Positions 10,096 through 17,978 of a DNA stretch of 64,000 nt are shown piece by piece. The notes under the pieces were generated by a model. It did no database searches. It was not told the origin of the DNA and was given only the letters and a program-made list of their open reading frames with translations. The position numbers and the translations under genes are program-made. The stretch covers positions 3,102,260-3,166,259 of the forward strand of contig NZ_CP115465.1 in NCBI RefSeq assembly GCF_027912535.1, read 5' to 3'. Position 1 is the stretch's first letter. Every line of letters begins with the position of its first letter. Source of the DNA: Brevundimonas sp. NIBR11. GTDB lineage: Bacteria > Pseudomonadota > Alphaproteobacteria > Caulobacterales > Caulobacteraceae.

Positions 10096-11760
10096 TCACT
10101 CGCCGATCGTATGCAGGTCGCGGCCCTTGGTTTCCGGCAGGAAGATCAAGGCGACGATCGCCGCGACCGCCGTGAAGGCGACCGAGTACCAAAGGCCGAA
10201 GTAGATGTTTCCCGACCAGGCCACGAGGGCGAAGCTGGCGGCGGGCAGCAGGCCTCCCACCCACCCCGTTCCGATATTGTAGGGCAGGCTCATCGCTGTG
10301 TAGCGCACCCGCGTCGGGAACAACTCGACCAGCGCGGCCGCCTGGGGGCCGTAGACGGCGGTGGCGGCGACCATGAAGACCATCAGGATGGCGAAGGCGG
10401 CCGGCCAGTTCAGCCGCTTCGGGTCCGCCCTGGTCGGATAGCCGGCCTCGGTCAGGGCCGCTTTCACGCTGGTCTCGACATCGGCGCGGGCGGCCTTGAG
10501 GGCGTCGGTGTCGAGGCCGGTTCCCTCGACCGAGGCGATCTCGACCGTGCCGATACGGACGGCGGCGACCGAACCCGGCTCGGCGGCGAGGTTGTCATAG
10601 CTGACGCCCGCGTTCGACAGGACGGTCTTGGCAAGGTCGCAGGAGGAGGCGAAGGCGCCCTTGCCCACCGGATCGAACTGGACCGCGCACGCAGCCGGGT
10701 CGGCGATGACGGTGACGGGGGCGTTCGTCTGGGCCTCGGCCAGGGCCGGGTTGGCGGCCTGGGTCAGGGCGTGGAAGCCGGGGAAGAGGGCGATCAGGAA
10801 CAGGACCATGCCGCCGATCATGACGGGCTTGCGCCCGACCCGGTCCGACAGCCAGCCGAAGAAGACATAGAGGAAGGCCGACGCGACGGTGATGGCCAGG
10901 ATCAGGCCGTCGACGGTCGAGACCTCCACCTTCAGGACCCGCTCCATGAAGAACCGGGTGTAGAAATAGCCGCAGTACCAGACGGCTCCTTGGGCGAACA
11001 TGATGCCGACCAGGGCGATCAGGACGAAGCGGCCGTTCTTCCAGGTCAGGAAGCTTTCCTTGAAGGGCGCCTGACGGACCTTGCTCTCGGCCGCCATCTT
11101 CACGAAGGCGGGGCTTTCGTGCAGGCGGACGCGGATCCACAGCGATACGCCGAGCAGGAGGGCCGAGAGCCAGAAGGGGATGCGCCAGCCCCACGCGTCG
11201 AAGGCCTCGGTCCCGACGATCATCCGGGTCGTGAGGATGACGACGAGGGCGCCGATCAGGCCGAGAGCGGCGGTGGTGTTGATGTAGGAGGTCAGAAGGC
11301 CCCGCTTCTTGGGCGGCGCGTGCTCGGCGACATAGATGGCCGCGCCCCCATATTCGCCGCCCAGCGCGAAGCCCTGGATGATCCGCATCAGGATCAGCAG
11401 TATCGGAGCCAGGATCCCGGCCTGGGAATAGTCGGGCAAGAGACCGATGGCGACCGTGGCGACACCCATCAGGGTGATGGTGACCAGGAAGGTGGTCTTG
11501 CGGCCCGTCCGGTCGCCGAACCAGCCGAAGGCCAGGGCGCCCAGAGGCCGCACCACGAAGCCGACGCCGAAGGTCAGCAGCGCAAGGATGTAGGCCGTCG
11601 CCTCGCCCACCTCCGCGTAGAAGTGGCGGGCGATGATCGTCGCCAGTGAGCCGAAGATGAAAAAGTCGTACCACTCGAACGCAGTGCCTGCGGCCGAGGC
11701 GCCGACGACGGTGCCGAGACCGGGGCCCCTGTCGTCGTGTTCGGTGGTCGCGTCGGTCAT
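10096..11760 (-). CDS. MFS transporter, metabolite:H+ symporter (MHS) type, with a periplasmic insertion
   Basis: 554 residues, about 12 transmembrane helices. MHS/MFS signatures are present: AGTAFEWYDFFIFG near the N-terminus, motif A GWFGDRTGRKTT between TM2 and TM3, its repeat GWLSDRVGRKP, and LMRIIQGFALGGEYGGA. Relatives (ProP, KgtP, ShiA) carry osmolytes, dicarboxylates or shikimate; substrate here is unknown. An extra soluble segment of about 120 residues (about 331-450) with two cysteines (358, 374) lies between TM9 and TM10, which should be periplasmic. Typical members are about 430-450 residues. Confidence 0.9.
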   Translation of the reverse strand: MTDATTEHDDRGPGLGTVVGASAAGTAFEWYDFFIFGSLATIIARHFYAEVGEATAYILALLTFGVGFVVRPLGALAFGWFGDRTGRKTTFLVTITLMGVATVAIGLLPDYSQAGILAPILLILMRIIQGFALGGEYGGAAIYVAEHAPPKKRGLLTSYINTTAALGLIGALVVILTTRMIVGTEAFDAWGWRIPFWLSALLLGVSLWIRVRLHESPAFVKMAAESKVRQAPFKESFLTWKNGRFVLIALVGIMFAQGAVWYCGYFYTRFFMERVLKVEVSTVDGLILAITVASAFLYVFFGWLSDRVGRKPVMIGGMVLFLIALFPGFHALTQAANPALAEAQTNAPVTVIADPAACAVQFDPVGKGAFASSCDLAKTVLSNAGVSYDNLAAEPGSVAAVRIGTVEIASVEGTGLDTDALKAARADVETSVKAALTEAGYPTRADPKRLNWPAAFAILMVFMVAATAVYGPQAAALVELFPTRVRYTAMSLPYNIGTGWVGGLLPAASFALVAWSGNIYFGLWYSVAFTAVAAIVALIFLPETKGRDLHTIGE

Positions 11761-11836
11761 GATCTTCCCCAGAGACGGGCGTCTCTGCGGACGCCTCGCG
11801 ATCAGCCTAGCGACGCCTGCGAAGAGGGCAAGCGAA

Positions 11837-11862
11837 AGCCCCGCCGGCGGACCGACGGGGCT
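11837..11862 (-). terminator. Terminator after the entericidin-like gene
   Basis: AGCCCCG pairs with CGGGGCT and inner CCG/CGG pairs extend the stem. On the minus strand the hairpin is followed by TTCGCTT. It lies 26 bp downstream of the entericidin-like stop codon. The rest of 11761-11887 shows nothing else. Confidence 0.55.
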
Positions 11863-11887
11863 GACGTAAAGATAACGGCCCGGAGCC

Positions 11888-12025
11888 TTAGTTCTTGGCT
11901 TCCTCGGCGGCGCCGGTGACGGCGTTGCCGGCGGCGGCGGTGTCGCGGCCCACGCCCGAGATGGTGTTGCAGGCGGCCGTGGTCAGGGCGGCGGCGGCGG
12001 CGATCAGAACGAAAACCTTGCGCAT
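11888..12025 (-). CDS. Entericidin A/B-family lipoprotein
   Basis: 45 residues. A lipoprotein signal (MRKVFVLIAAAAALTTAAC) has a lipobox with Cys19, followed by NTISGVGRDTAAAGNAVTG. The NTxxGxGxD..AGxA pattern is that of the entericidin family, small cell-envelope lipoproteins linked in enterics to stationary-phase lysis control. A GGAG Shine-Dalgarno precedes the ATG. It lies beside the stress-response locus, although no EcfG-type promoter is visible in front of it. Confidence 0.88.
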   Translation of the reverse strand: MRKVFVLIAAAAALTTAACNTISGVGRDTAAAGNAVTGAAEEAKN

Positions 12026-12077
12026 GGGAGCTCCAATAAACTTCGGGGGGCGAGGGGAGGTCCCGCCTTGTGGAGGA

Positions 12078-13925
12078 TCAACGCGATGTGCGGCTGAGGG
12101 TTCCGGGACGGACCTTTTCCGCGCTGGGCTTCAGATCGTCCGGATTGATCGGCACGACGGCCTCCGGGGTGGCGAAGACCATCCGGGCGATGGTGCCGCC
12201 GCCGGGGGCGGTCAGAAGCTCGACCTCGCCGCGCAGCTGTTTGGCGAAGGCGCCCATCAGGGTGCGGCCCACGCCGGCGCGGACGGCCTCGTCGGATGAG
12301 CCCGGCCCGTCGTCCTGGACTTCCAGCGTGCTCCGGTCGCCATGAACGCGGAAGCGGACCTGAAGCGCGCCGCCCCGACCGGCGAAGGCGTGCTTCTGGG
12401 CGTTGGTGATGGCCTCCACCAGCCAAAGCGCCAGCGGCGCCAGCTTGTCGGGATCGACCACGAGACTGTCGGCATCGACGGAGGAGGTGACGGCGTAGCC
12501 GCGTCCGGCTTCGGAGGCGACCATCTGGCCCACCAGTTCGGTCAGGAAGACCTGGGCGTCGGCGTAGCGGATGTCGTCGGACTGGTAGAGGGTGCGGTAG
12601 ATGAGGGCGAGGGCCGATATGCGCTGGCGCGTGTCGCCCAGCGCGGCCTTGGCCGGTTCGTCCTTCAGGGCCCTCTGCTGCATCGACAGCAGCGACGAGA
12701 TGATCTGCAGGTTGTTCTTCACCCTGTGGTGGATCTCGCGCATCAGCGCGTCCTTCTCCGACAGGCTCTCGTTCAGGGACTTGTCGCGGGTGGCGATGGC
12801 CTCGGCCAGTCCATCCAGCGTCTGGGCCAGAAGGCGGATTTCGGCGGGGGCATGGGCGGCCTGGACCGGACGCACCGAATAGCGGCCGCGCGCATAGAGG
12901 GCGGCGATCCGTTCCAGATAGTCGAGCCAGCGCACCACGATGCGCTCGGACACCAGCATGACGGCGGCGAAGGCCGTGACCCAGGCCGCCAGCGGCAGAA
13001 GAAGCACGCCGATGGGGTTCAGCCGCGCCCAGGACAGCAGGCCAGGCGAAGGAGCGGAAATGACGACATAGACGTCGCGTCCGGCCAGGGCGGCGCCGGC
13101 ATAGTCCCGGTGCTCTCCCGAGGCGTTGTCGGCGTCGAAGACCGACGACTGTCCGCTCCGCGCGCGTTCGACCCAGCCGAGCAGACCGTGGCCTTCGCCT
13201 TCCTGGAAGGTGAAGGCGTCGCCGTCGGTGGAGACAAGCACCCGCCCTTGCGCGTCGGTCAGGGCGGCCTGGGCGTCGTCGGGCAGGGCGGGGTCGTTGA
13301 TGTCGGGCTGCAGCTCACTCAGCGGCAGGACGGCGGCCATGGCGCCGGCGAAGACGCCGCGCGGTCGTTCCCATCGGACGCCGATGACCAGGGCGGGCGT
13401 GTCGGTCAGATCGCCGGAGGCGCGGGCCAGGGCGACGTCCTCGCCCGACTTCAGCCGCTGGAACCAGGGTTCGTCGGCGAAGACCGAACCGCTACCGACC
13501 TGAGCCGTGGGGCGGGAATCGCAGACGCTCTGGCCGCCCGCGCCGATCCGGTAGAGGGCGCCGTAGTCGTCGAGGCGCTGGACGAGGTCGGCCAGGCGCG
13601 GGCCGCAGATCGGGGCGGACGCCTCCGGCGCGAGCGCGGACAGCAGGACGGCGGCGGCGTCGAGCCGAAATCTCGCCGCCTCGGCCGTGCGCTCGGCGGC
13701 GAATTGCAGGTCGGCCCGGCGGTCCTCGGCCTGACGCCGAAACTCGACCTGGGCCTGGAAGGCGCCCAGCAGCAGGATGGGCAGAAGGGCGATGGCCATG
13801 GCCAGGCCCAGCCGGAAGCGGATGCCCTGGACGCGGGGGGTCGACACGCCCCGCGCCCAGAATCGGCTGAAGGTGGAGGCCGCGCGCCGGGTGATGCGAC
13901 CCCGCGCGGGCCTAGCGGACTCCAT
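12078..13925 (-). CDS. phyK: Stress-sensing histidine kinase, HisKA_2/HWE type (PhyK-like)
   Basis: 615 residues. One membrane helix near 38-57 and a second near 303-327 bracket a periplasmic sensor of about 245 residues (Cys107 and Cys135 lie inside it). A HAMP-like linker leads to the HisKA_2 motif REIHHRVKNNLQIISSLLS (phospho-His at 399 or 400) and an ATPase domain with an EAITNAQKHAF N-box. This architecture and its position 2 bp after ecfG match PhyK, the kinase that phosphorylates PhyR in Caulobacter. The last 40 residues are probably disordered. Confidence 0.9.
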   Translation of the reverse strand: MESARPARGRITRRAASTFSRFWARGVSTPRVQGIRFRLGLAMAIALLPILLLGAFQAQVEFRRQAEDRRADLQFAAERTAEAARFRLDAAAVLLSALAPEASAPICGPRLADLVQRLDDYGALYRIGAGGQSVCDSRPTAQVGSGSVFADEPWFQRLKSGEDVALARASGDLTDTPALVIGVRWERPRGVFAGAMAAVLPLSELQPDINDPALPDDAQAALTDAQGRVLVSTDGDAFTFQEGEGHGLLGWVERARSGQSSVFDADNASGEHRDYAGAALAGRDVYVVISAPSPGLLSWARLNPIGVLLLPLAAWVTAFAAVMLVSERIVVRWLDYLERIAALYARGRYSVRPVQAAHAPAEIRLLAQTLDGLAEAIATRDKSLNESLSEKDALMREIHHRVKNNLQIISSLLSMQQRALKDEPAKAALGDTRQRISALALIYRTLYQSDDIRYADAQVFLTELVGQMVASEAGRGYAVTSSVDADSLVVDPDKLAPLALWLVEAITNAQKHAFAGRGGALQVRFRVHGDRSTLEVQDDGPGSSDEAVRAGVGRTLMGAFAKQLRGEVELLTAPGGGTIARMVFATPEAVVPINPDDLKPSAEKVRPGTLSRTSR

Positions 13926-13927
13926 GA

Positions 13928-14548
13928 TCAGCCTTGTTGTCGCGCGCCGCTCAGGCGGTCGGCGTCGGCCAGGATCGATCGCATCGCGTCGCCCGCCGCC
14001 CGGCCGTCACGACCGTAGCCGCCGCGTTCGAGCGTGGCCTGAAGCGCCTTTCGAGCCCGGCTGACGCGGCTCTTCACCGTGCCGACGGCGCAGTTGCAGA
14101 TCTCGGCCGCCTCTTCGTAGGCGAAGCCTCCCGCGCCGACCAGGATCAGCGCTTCGCGTTGTTCCTCGGGCAGGGTGTTCAGCGCCTGACGCAGTTCGTC
14201 CAGGGCGACGGGCGCCTCGGGATCGTCGACGGCGACCAGGGTCCGTTCGGCGGCTTCCTGATCCAGCTGAGACGACCGCCAGGAGCGACGCTTTTCCGAA
14301 TAGAACTGGTTGCGCAAAATCATGAAGGTCCAGGCCTTCATGTTCGTCCCCATCTGATACGAGGCGCGGGCGTCCCAGGCCTTCATCATGGCGTCCTGCG
14401 CCAGATCGTCGGCGGCGGTCGGATCGCCGGTCAGTGTGCGGGCGAAGGCGCGCAGATGCGGGATCAGCTGGACCAGTTCACGCTTGAAGCCTTCGTCGTC
14501 GGCGGAAGGCGGCTTGGGCGCGGTCGAGCGGCCAGACGACGCGCTCAC
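13928..14548 (-). CDS. ecfG: General stress response sigma factor EcfG (SigT-like)
   Basis: 206 residues. Sigma region 2 spans about 25-90 (LIPHLRAFARTLTGDPTAAD, then MKAWTFMILRNQFYSE) and region 4 about 125-185 (LNTLPEEQREALILVG, YEEAAEICNCAVGTVKSRVS). EcfG sigma factors read GGAAC/CGTT promoters; several such sites surround this locus. It overlaps nepR by 4 bp (ATGA) and is followed 2 bp later by phyK, so anti-sigma factor, sigma factor and kinase form one transcript. Confidence 0.95.
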   Translation of the reverse strand: MSASSGRSTAPKPPSADDEGFKRELVQLIPHLRAFARTLTGDPTAADDLAQDAMMKAWDARASYQMGTNMKAWTFMILRNQFYSEKRRSWRSSQLDQEAAERTLVAVDDPEAPVALDELRQALNTLPEEQREALILVGAGGFAYEEAAEICNCAVGTVKSRVSRARKALQATLERGGYGRDGRAAGDAMRSILADADRLSGARQQG

Positions 14549-14778
14549 GCCTTGTTCTCGTCGGCGGCGCGTTGGTCGGCGCGACGCAGGATGTCCAGAA
14601 ACTCGTCCGGCACAGGTTCGTTGACGACCTCGTCGAACATGTGGCGCAGCTTCACGCCGATGGCCTGCTGGCGCAGACGCGCTTCTTCCAGCGGCGGTTC
14701 ACCGCTCGCAGACTTGGGCTTGCGCCCGGACTCCGAGGAATCGATCATTAAATATGAGCCGCCAACCGTTGATCTCAT
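14545..14778 (-). CDS. nepR: Anti-sigma factor NepR
   Basis: 77 residues; an internal ATG at 14746-14748 (MIDSSESG) would give 67. The conserved NepR core is visible: IGVKLRHMFDEVVNEPVPDE followed by FLDILRRAD. NepR binds EcfG in unstressed cells and is displaced when phosphorylated PhyR mimics the sigma factor. Position directly upstream of and overlapping ecfG, and divergent from phyR, is the canonical arrangement. Confidence 0.93.
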   Translation of the reverse strand: MRSTVGGSYLMIDSSESGRKPKSASGEPPLEEARLRQQAIGVKLRHMFDEVVNEPVPDEFLDILRRADQRAADENKA

Positions 14779-14831
14779 TCACGCGAACACGCCGGCGCTT
14801 GTACGCGCCTGGCTTCATCGTTCAGGCCGTC

Positions 14832-14856
14832 AACGTCGTTCCACCATCAGGGTTCC
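14832..14856 (-). promoter_or_regulatory. EcfG promoter of nepR-ecfG-phyK
   Basis: On the minus strand GGAAC (14856-14852) is separated by exactly 16 bp from CGTT (14835-14832), matching the EcfG/SigT consensus. Transcription would start near 14826, about 48 nt before nepR. Confidence 0.85.
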
Positions 14857-14898
14857 CACCGACGTCCATTTTATGGTGAAGCTAAAACGCGACGGTAT

Positions 14899-14923
14899 GG
14901 AACCGTGGCCATAGTGCGACGTT
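14899..14923 (+). promoter_or_regulatory. EcfG promoter of phyR
   Basis: GGAAC (14899-14903), a 16-bp spacer, then CGTT (14920-14923). Transcription would start near 14929, leaving a leader of about 57 nt before phyR. With the divergent site it makes both halves of the regulatory circuit targets of EcfG. Confidence 0.85.
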
Positions 14924-14985
14924 TCAATCCAGAAGCCGCTCCACGCATTAGGCGCGGCCACGTCGATTTGTCGGGGAATACCTAA

Positions 14986-15720
14986 ATGAGCCTTCTGGCC
15001 AGACTTGCGCCGCACCTGCCCTATGTCCGTCGCTACGCGCGGGCCCTGACCGGAGACCAGGCGACGGGCGACAACTATGTGCGCGTCGCCCTCTACCACG
15101 TCTTCCACACCATCTGGTCCACGACCGGCGCCCAGCTCGAAGACGGCAGCGGCATTGAGTCTCAAGGCGACGCCTCCAGCCGACTGATGCGGATCGCCCC
15201 GCGCTCGCGTCAGGCCTTCCTTCTGACCGCGCTCGAAGGCTTCACGCCTTCGGAGGCCGCCCAGATTCTGTCCGCCGACGCCCATTCGGTCGAGCGGCTG
15301 ATCGGCGACGCACAGGCCGAGATCGACGCCGAACTGGCCACCGACGTCCTGATCATCGAGGACGAGGCCATCATTTCCGCCGACATCGAGAGCCTGGTGA
15401 AGGAGCTGGGCCACAACGTCAGCGCCACGGCGACCACCCATGACGAGGCCGTCGACGCCGTCGCGCGTCACAAGCCGGGCTTGGTCCTGGCCGATATCCA
15501 GCTGGCCGACGGCTCGTCGGGCATCGATGCGGTCAAGGACATCCTCAAGAAGTTCGACGTGCCGGTGATCTTCATCACCGCCTTCCCCGAGCGTCTGCTG
15601 ACCGGCGAGCGCCCGGAGCCGACCTTCCTCATCACCAAGCCCTTCCAGCCGGAGACGGTGAAGGCGGCGATCTCGCAGGCCCTGTTCTTCCACCCGACCC
15701 GCCAGAAGGAAGCCGCCTGA
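14986..15720 (+). CDS. phyR: Anti-anti-sigma response regulator PhyR
   Basis: 244 residues. A sigma-like domain at the N-terminus (about 1-115) is fused to a receiver domain (about 119-236). Receiver acid residues Glu125/Asp126, phospho-acceptor Asp170 (LVLADIQLADG), Thr198 and Lys218 (ITKPF) are in place. On phosphorylation the sigma-like domain binds NepR and releases EcfG. GGGGAA precedes the ATG. A strong terminator follows 30 bp after the stop. Confidence 0.96.
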   Translation: MSLLARLAPHLPYVRRYARALTGDQATGDNYVRVALYHVFHTIWSTTGAQLEDGSGIESQGDASSRLMRIAPRSRQAFLLTALEGFTPSEAAQILSADAHSVERLIGDAQAEIDAELATDVLIIEDEAIISADIESLVKELGHNVSATATTHDEAVDAVARHKPGLVLADIQLADGSSGIDAVKDILKKFDVPVIFITAFPERLLTGERPEPTFLITKPFQPETVKAAISQALFFHPTRQKEAA

Positions 15721-15750
15721 TCCCAGGCGGTCTCCTCTGACCCATGAAAA

Positions 15751-15785
15751 GCCCCGCCGGATCGCTCCGGCGGGGCTTTTTGGTT
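15751..15785. terminator. Bidirectional terminator between phyR and the convergent membrane gene
   Basis: GCCCCGCCGG (15751-15760) pairs perfectly with CCGGCGGGGC (15767-15776), followed by TTTTT on the plus strand and preceded by AAAA, which serves the minus strand. Confidence 0.88.
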
Positions 15786-15796
15786 CCGATGACCGG

Positions 15797-16132
15797 TCAG
15801 TTGGCCGGAGGGTTGACGTTCGGCTCAGTCCCGGCCGGCGTCGGAGCGGGCTCGCCCGTCGCATTGGTCGGCGCGTCCGGTGTCGGCGGGCCAGAGTTGT
15901 CGAAGGCGGCGGCGTCCACCGTCTGGGCGCCCGTGTTGGCGTTCTGCGAAGCGAAGCCGCCGTTGGAAAGGAACCACATTCCGAGCAGCAGGATCGCCGC
16001 GGCTCCGGCAGAAACGATCAGCAGGACGAGGATGCGCTTTCCGGGCCGGGCGCCGCGCACATACTGGGCGTCGACGGGGCGGCCTTCGTGGACCGCGTCG
16101 GCCGCTTCGGAATGGGGATCGTGATGGGTCAT
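15797..16132 (-). CDS. Single-pass membrane protein, likely EcfG regulon member
   Basis: 111 residues from the ATG at 16130-16132, preceded by GGAAGGA. The upstream ATG at 16171 overlaps the promoter -10 and is rejected. A soluble N-terminus (MTHHDPHSEAADAVHEG) is followed by one transmembrane helix (about 34-54, ILVLLIVSAGAAAILLLGMW) and a Pro/Thr/Asn-rich tail. No enzymatic domain is recognised. Its EcfG promoter and adjacency to phyR suggest a role in stress physiology, but the function is unknown. Confidence 0.75.
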   Translation of the reverse strand: MTHHDPHSEAADAVHEGRPVDAQYVRGARPGKRILVLLIVSAGAAAILLLGMWFLSNGGFASQNANTGAQTVDAAAFDNSGPPTPDAPTNATGEPAPTPAGTEPNVNPPAN

Positions 16133-16169
16133 GGCGGCATCCTTCCGACGGAAAATCTCAGGTCGAGAC

Positions 16170-16194
16170 AACGCCGGGTCAGCGTGGCCGTTCC
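16170..16194 (-). promoter_or_regulatory. EcfG promoter of the membrane protein at 15797-16132
   Basis: Minus-strand GGAAC (16194-16190), a 16-bp spacer, then CGTT (16173-16170). The predicted start of transcription near 16164 gives a leader of about 30 nt to the ATG at 16132. Confidence 0.82.
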
Positions 16195-16239
16195 TTTCGC
16201 GTCAGATTTCGAGACAAGCGAAAAAGTTCGCCGGATCGG

Positions 16240-16264
16240 GGAACGGTTATCGAATGACGCCGTT
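16240..16264 (+). promoter_or_regulatory. EcfG promoter of a candidate small RNA
   Basis: GGAAC (16240-16244), 16-bp spacer, CGTT (16261-16264) on the plus strand. The next gene starts only at 16448 and an intrinsic terminator intervenes, so the promoter most simply serves a short noncoding transcript starting near 16270. Confidence 0.8.
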
Positions 16265-16270
16265 CTCAAT

Positions 16271-16390
16271 CTGCGGAGGCGGCGACGCCCCCCCCGACTT
16301 GGACCGGCCACAGCCGGTCCTGCCGCCTCCGCGCCTCATTCTCGATGATGCCACTAGGCCGGTTCCTTCAGGGAGCCGGCTTTTTCTTTT
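16271..16390 (+). ncRNA. gsrN: Candidate stress-induced sRNA, GsrN-like
   Basis: A transcript of about 120 nt is bounded by the EcfG promoter and a terminator (GCCGGTTCC at 16358-16366 with GGGAGCCGGC at 16371-16380, then TTTTTCTTTT). The 5' part folds into an extended hairpin: GCGGAGGCGGC (16273-16283) pairs with GCCGCCTCCGC (16322-16332), enclosing GGACCGGC/GCCGGTCC (16301-16308 with 16313-16320) around a CACA loop. A run of eight C (16288-16295) lies in the unpaired part. Caulobacter GsrN is a SigT-dependent sRNA with a C-rich 5' target-binding loop, often near the stress locus; the match here is structural and positional, not by alignment. Confidence 0.75.
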
Positions 16391-16447
16391 GCCTTGGTCG
16401 TCGGCTTGGTCATGATGAGGGTCTGCAAAAGAAACCAACCGGAGACG

Positions 16448-17485
16448 ATGACCATGGCCCCCAGTTCTGGAAATACGAATCGCCAATGGGTGCTGCGCCA
16501 GCGGCCGCAGGGCCTGATCAAGGACGGCGATCTGGAACTGGTCTCCAATGTCGTGCCGGACCTGAAGGACGGCGAGGTTCTGGTCCGCACCATCTATCTG
16601 TCGCTGGACCCGACCAACCGAACCTGGATGAACGACGCGGTGGGCTATCTCCCCCCGGTAGGCCTGGGCGAGGTCATGCGCGGCCTGACGCTGGGCGTGA
16701 TCGAAGACTCGAAATCCCAGAAGTTCGCGGTCGGGGACTTGGTCACCACAGCGATGGGCGGCTGGTCCGACTACGGAGTGGTGCCGGACACGGGCGTGTC
16801 GCGCGTCCACCGCGCGCCGGGGCTGCCACTGACGGCCAACATGTCGGTGCTCGGCATGACGGGCCTGACCGCCTGGGCGGGCGTCACCGACGTCCTGCGT
16901 CCGGAGCCCGGTCAGGTCATGGTCATCTCGGCCGCCGCCGGCGCCGTCGGCTCCATCGCCGGTCAGATCGCCAAGCAGAAGGGCGCCCATGTCATCGGCA
17001 TCGCCGGCGGCCCGGAGAAATGCCGCTGGCTGACCGAGGACCTCGGGTTCGACGCCGCCATCGACTACAAAAACGAGGACGTCGGCGAGGCGCTGGACCG
17101 TCTGGCCCCGAACGGCGTCGACCTCAATTTCGAGAACGTCGGCGGCGACATCATGGTGGCGGTCTGGAACCGGCTGAACATCCACGCCCGCATGGCCGTC
17201 TGCGGCATGGTTTCGGCCTACAACGCCACGAAGCGCCCGCCCTCGCCAGACCTCAGCCGCCTGATTACCCACAGAATGACGATGCAGGGCTTCCTGGTCA
17301 TGGACTATTCGCCGCGCGCCAAAGAGTTCGTGGCCGAGGTCGGTCCGTGGCTGGCCTCGGGCAAGGTCCAGTGGAAGGTTCACGTCGACAACGGTCTGGA
17401 AGGCGCGCTGACGTCGCTGAACCGCCTGTTCACGGGCGACCACGACGGCAAGCTTCTGGTACGGGTGTCCGAAGAACCCGCCTGA
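16448..17485 (+). CDS. Zinc-independent NADP-dependent oxidoreductase (MDR superfamily)
   Basis: About 345 residues. Start at ATG 16448 or 16454; CCGGAG just upstream fits either. It has the MDR fold without catalytic zinc ligands: N-terminal WVLRQRPQGLIKDGDLEL, SLDPTNRTWM, then the cofactor loop AAAGAVGSIAGQIAKQKG and YKNEDVGEAL. This is the leukotriene B4 12-hydroxydehydrogenase/CurA-like group, which reduces the double bond of enones with NADPH. It lies 58 bp after the sRNA terminator and shares a short gap with the MaoC-like gene. Confidence 0.9.
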   Translation: MTMAPSSGNTNRQWVLRQRPQGLIKDGDLELVSNVVPDLKDGEVLVRTIYLSLDPTNRTWMNDAVGYLPPVGLGEVMRGLTLGVIEDSKSQKFAVGDLVTTAMGGWSDYGVVPDTGVSRVHRAPGLPLTANMSVLGMTGLTAWAGVTDVLRPEPGQVMVISAAAGAVGSIAGQIAKQKGAHVIGIAGGPEKCRWLTEDLGFDAAIDYKNEDVGEALDRLAPNGVDLNFENVGGDIMVAVWNRLNIHARMAVCGMVSAYNATKRPPSPDLSRLITHRMTMQGFLVMDYSPRAKEFVAEVGPWLASGKVQWKVHVDNGLEGALTSLNRLFTGDHDGKLLVRVSEEPA

Positions 17486-17502
17486 ACCCATAGGGACAGA
17501 CC

Positions 17503-17910
17503 ATGGCCGATCCGCTTCACGTCCATTTCGAGGATCTCGAGACCGGTCAGGTGCTGCAACTCGGCGCCTGTGCGGTGGATGAGGCGGCGATCGAACTGTT
17601 CGTGGCGAACTTCGCGCCGGGGTGGGATGTCGCCTACGGCGCGCCCGACGCCCTCGTCTATGCGCTGTGGAGCCGGCTGGCGTCCGACAAGGCCGCCGGT
17701 TGGGCCCAGTCCAAGCTGCTGGCCGTCGACGGCCTGCGCTTCATGCGCAACCCGCCCGCAGGCGAGCTGCTGCGCGGGCGGATGACGGTGATGGGCAAGG
17801 ACCCCGTGGGCGACGACAAGGGCATCGTCATCGCCCAGCACGACCTGCTCGACGAAGGCGGCCGGCTGGTCTTTTCGTGCCTGACGCGGGGCGTGTTCGT
17901 TCGCAGGTAG
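17503..17910 (+). CDS. MaoC-like (hotdog-fold) dehydratase domain protein
   Basis: 135 residues, 17 bp after the oxidoreductase with a GGGACAG ribosome-binding site. HVHFEDLETGQVLQLGACAV at the N-terminus and a following helix (AAIELFVANFAPGW) fit the MaoC/hotdog fold; the catalytic Asp/His pair of R-hydratases is not clearly present. It may act on a CoA-linked intermediate with the adjacent reductase; this is inference. Its TAG stop (17908-17910) lies inside the repeat element that follows. Confidence 0.7.
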   Translation: MADPLHVHFEDLETGQVLQLGACAVDEAAIELFVANFAPGWDVAYGAPDALVYALWSRLASDKAAGWAQSKLLAVDGLRFMRNPPAGELLRGRMTVMGKDPVGDDKGIVIAQHDLLDEGGRLVFSCLTRGVFVRR

Positions 17911-17976
17911 GTCGTAGGGCTTGGGGCTTAGCAAGCGACGCGCTTCTAAGACCCACGCCCTACACACCGAGCCCTA
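17906..17976. repeat. Inverted-repeat element, copy B of the TAGGGCTTAGGGCTT family
   Basis: Left arm GGTAGGTCGTAGGGC (17906-17920) continuing TTGGGGCTTAGCAAGCG; right arm about 17941-17976 (CGCTTCTAAG, CCCTAC, GAGCCCTAG) is its reverse complement with changes. The first TAG is the stop codon of the MaoC-like gene; the other end abuts the stop of the SapC gene. Confidence 0.8.
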
Positions 17977-17978
17977 GA

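Noticed and set aside
16133..16171. Upstream ATG of the phyR-adjacent membrane protein
   Set aside because: It overlaps the EcfG -10 element, so it would not be in the transcript.
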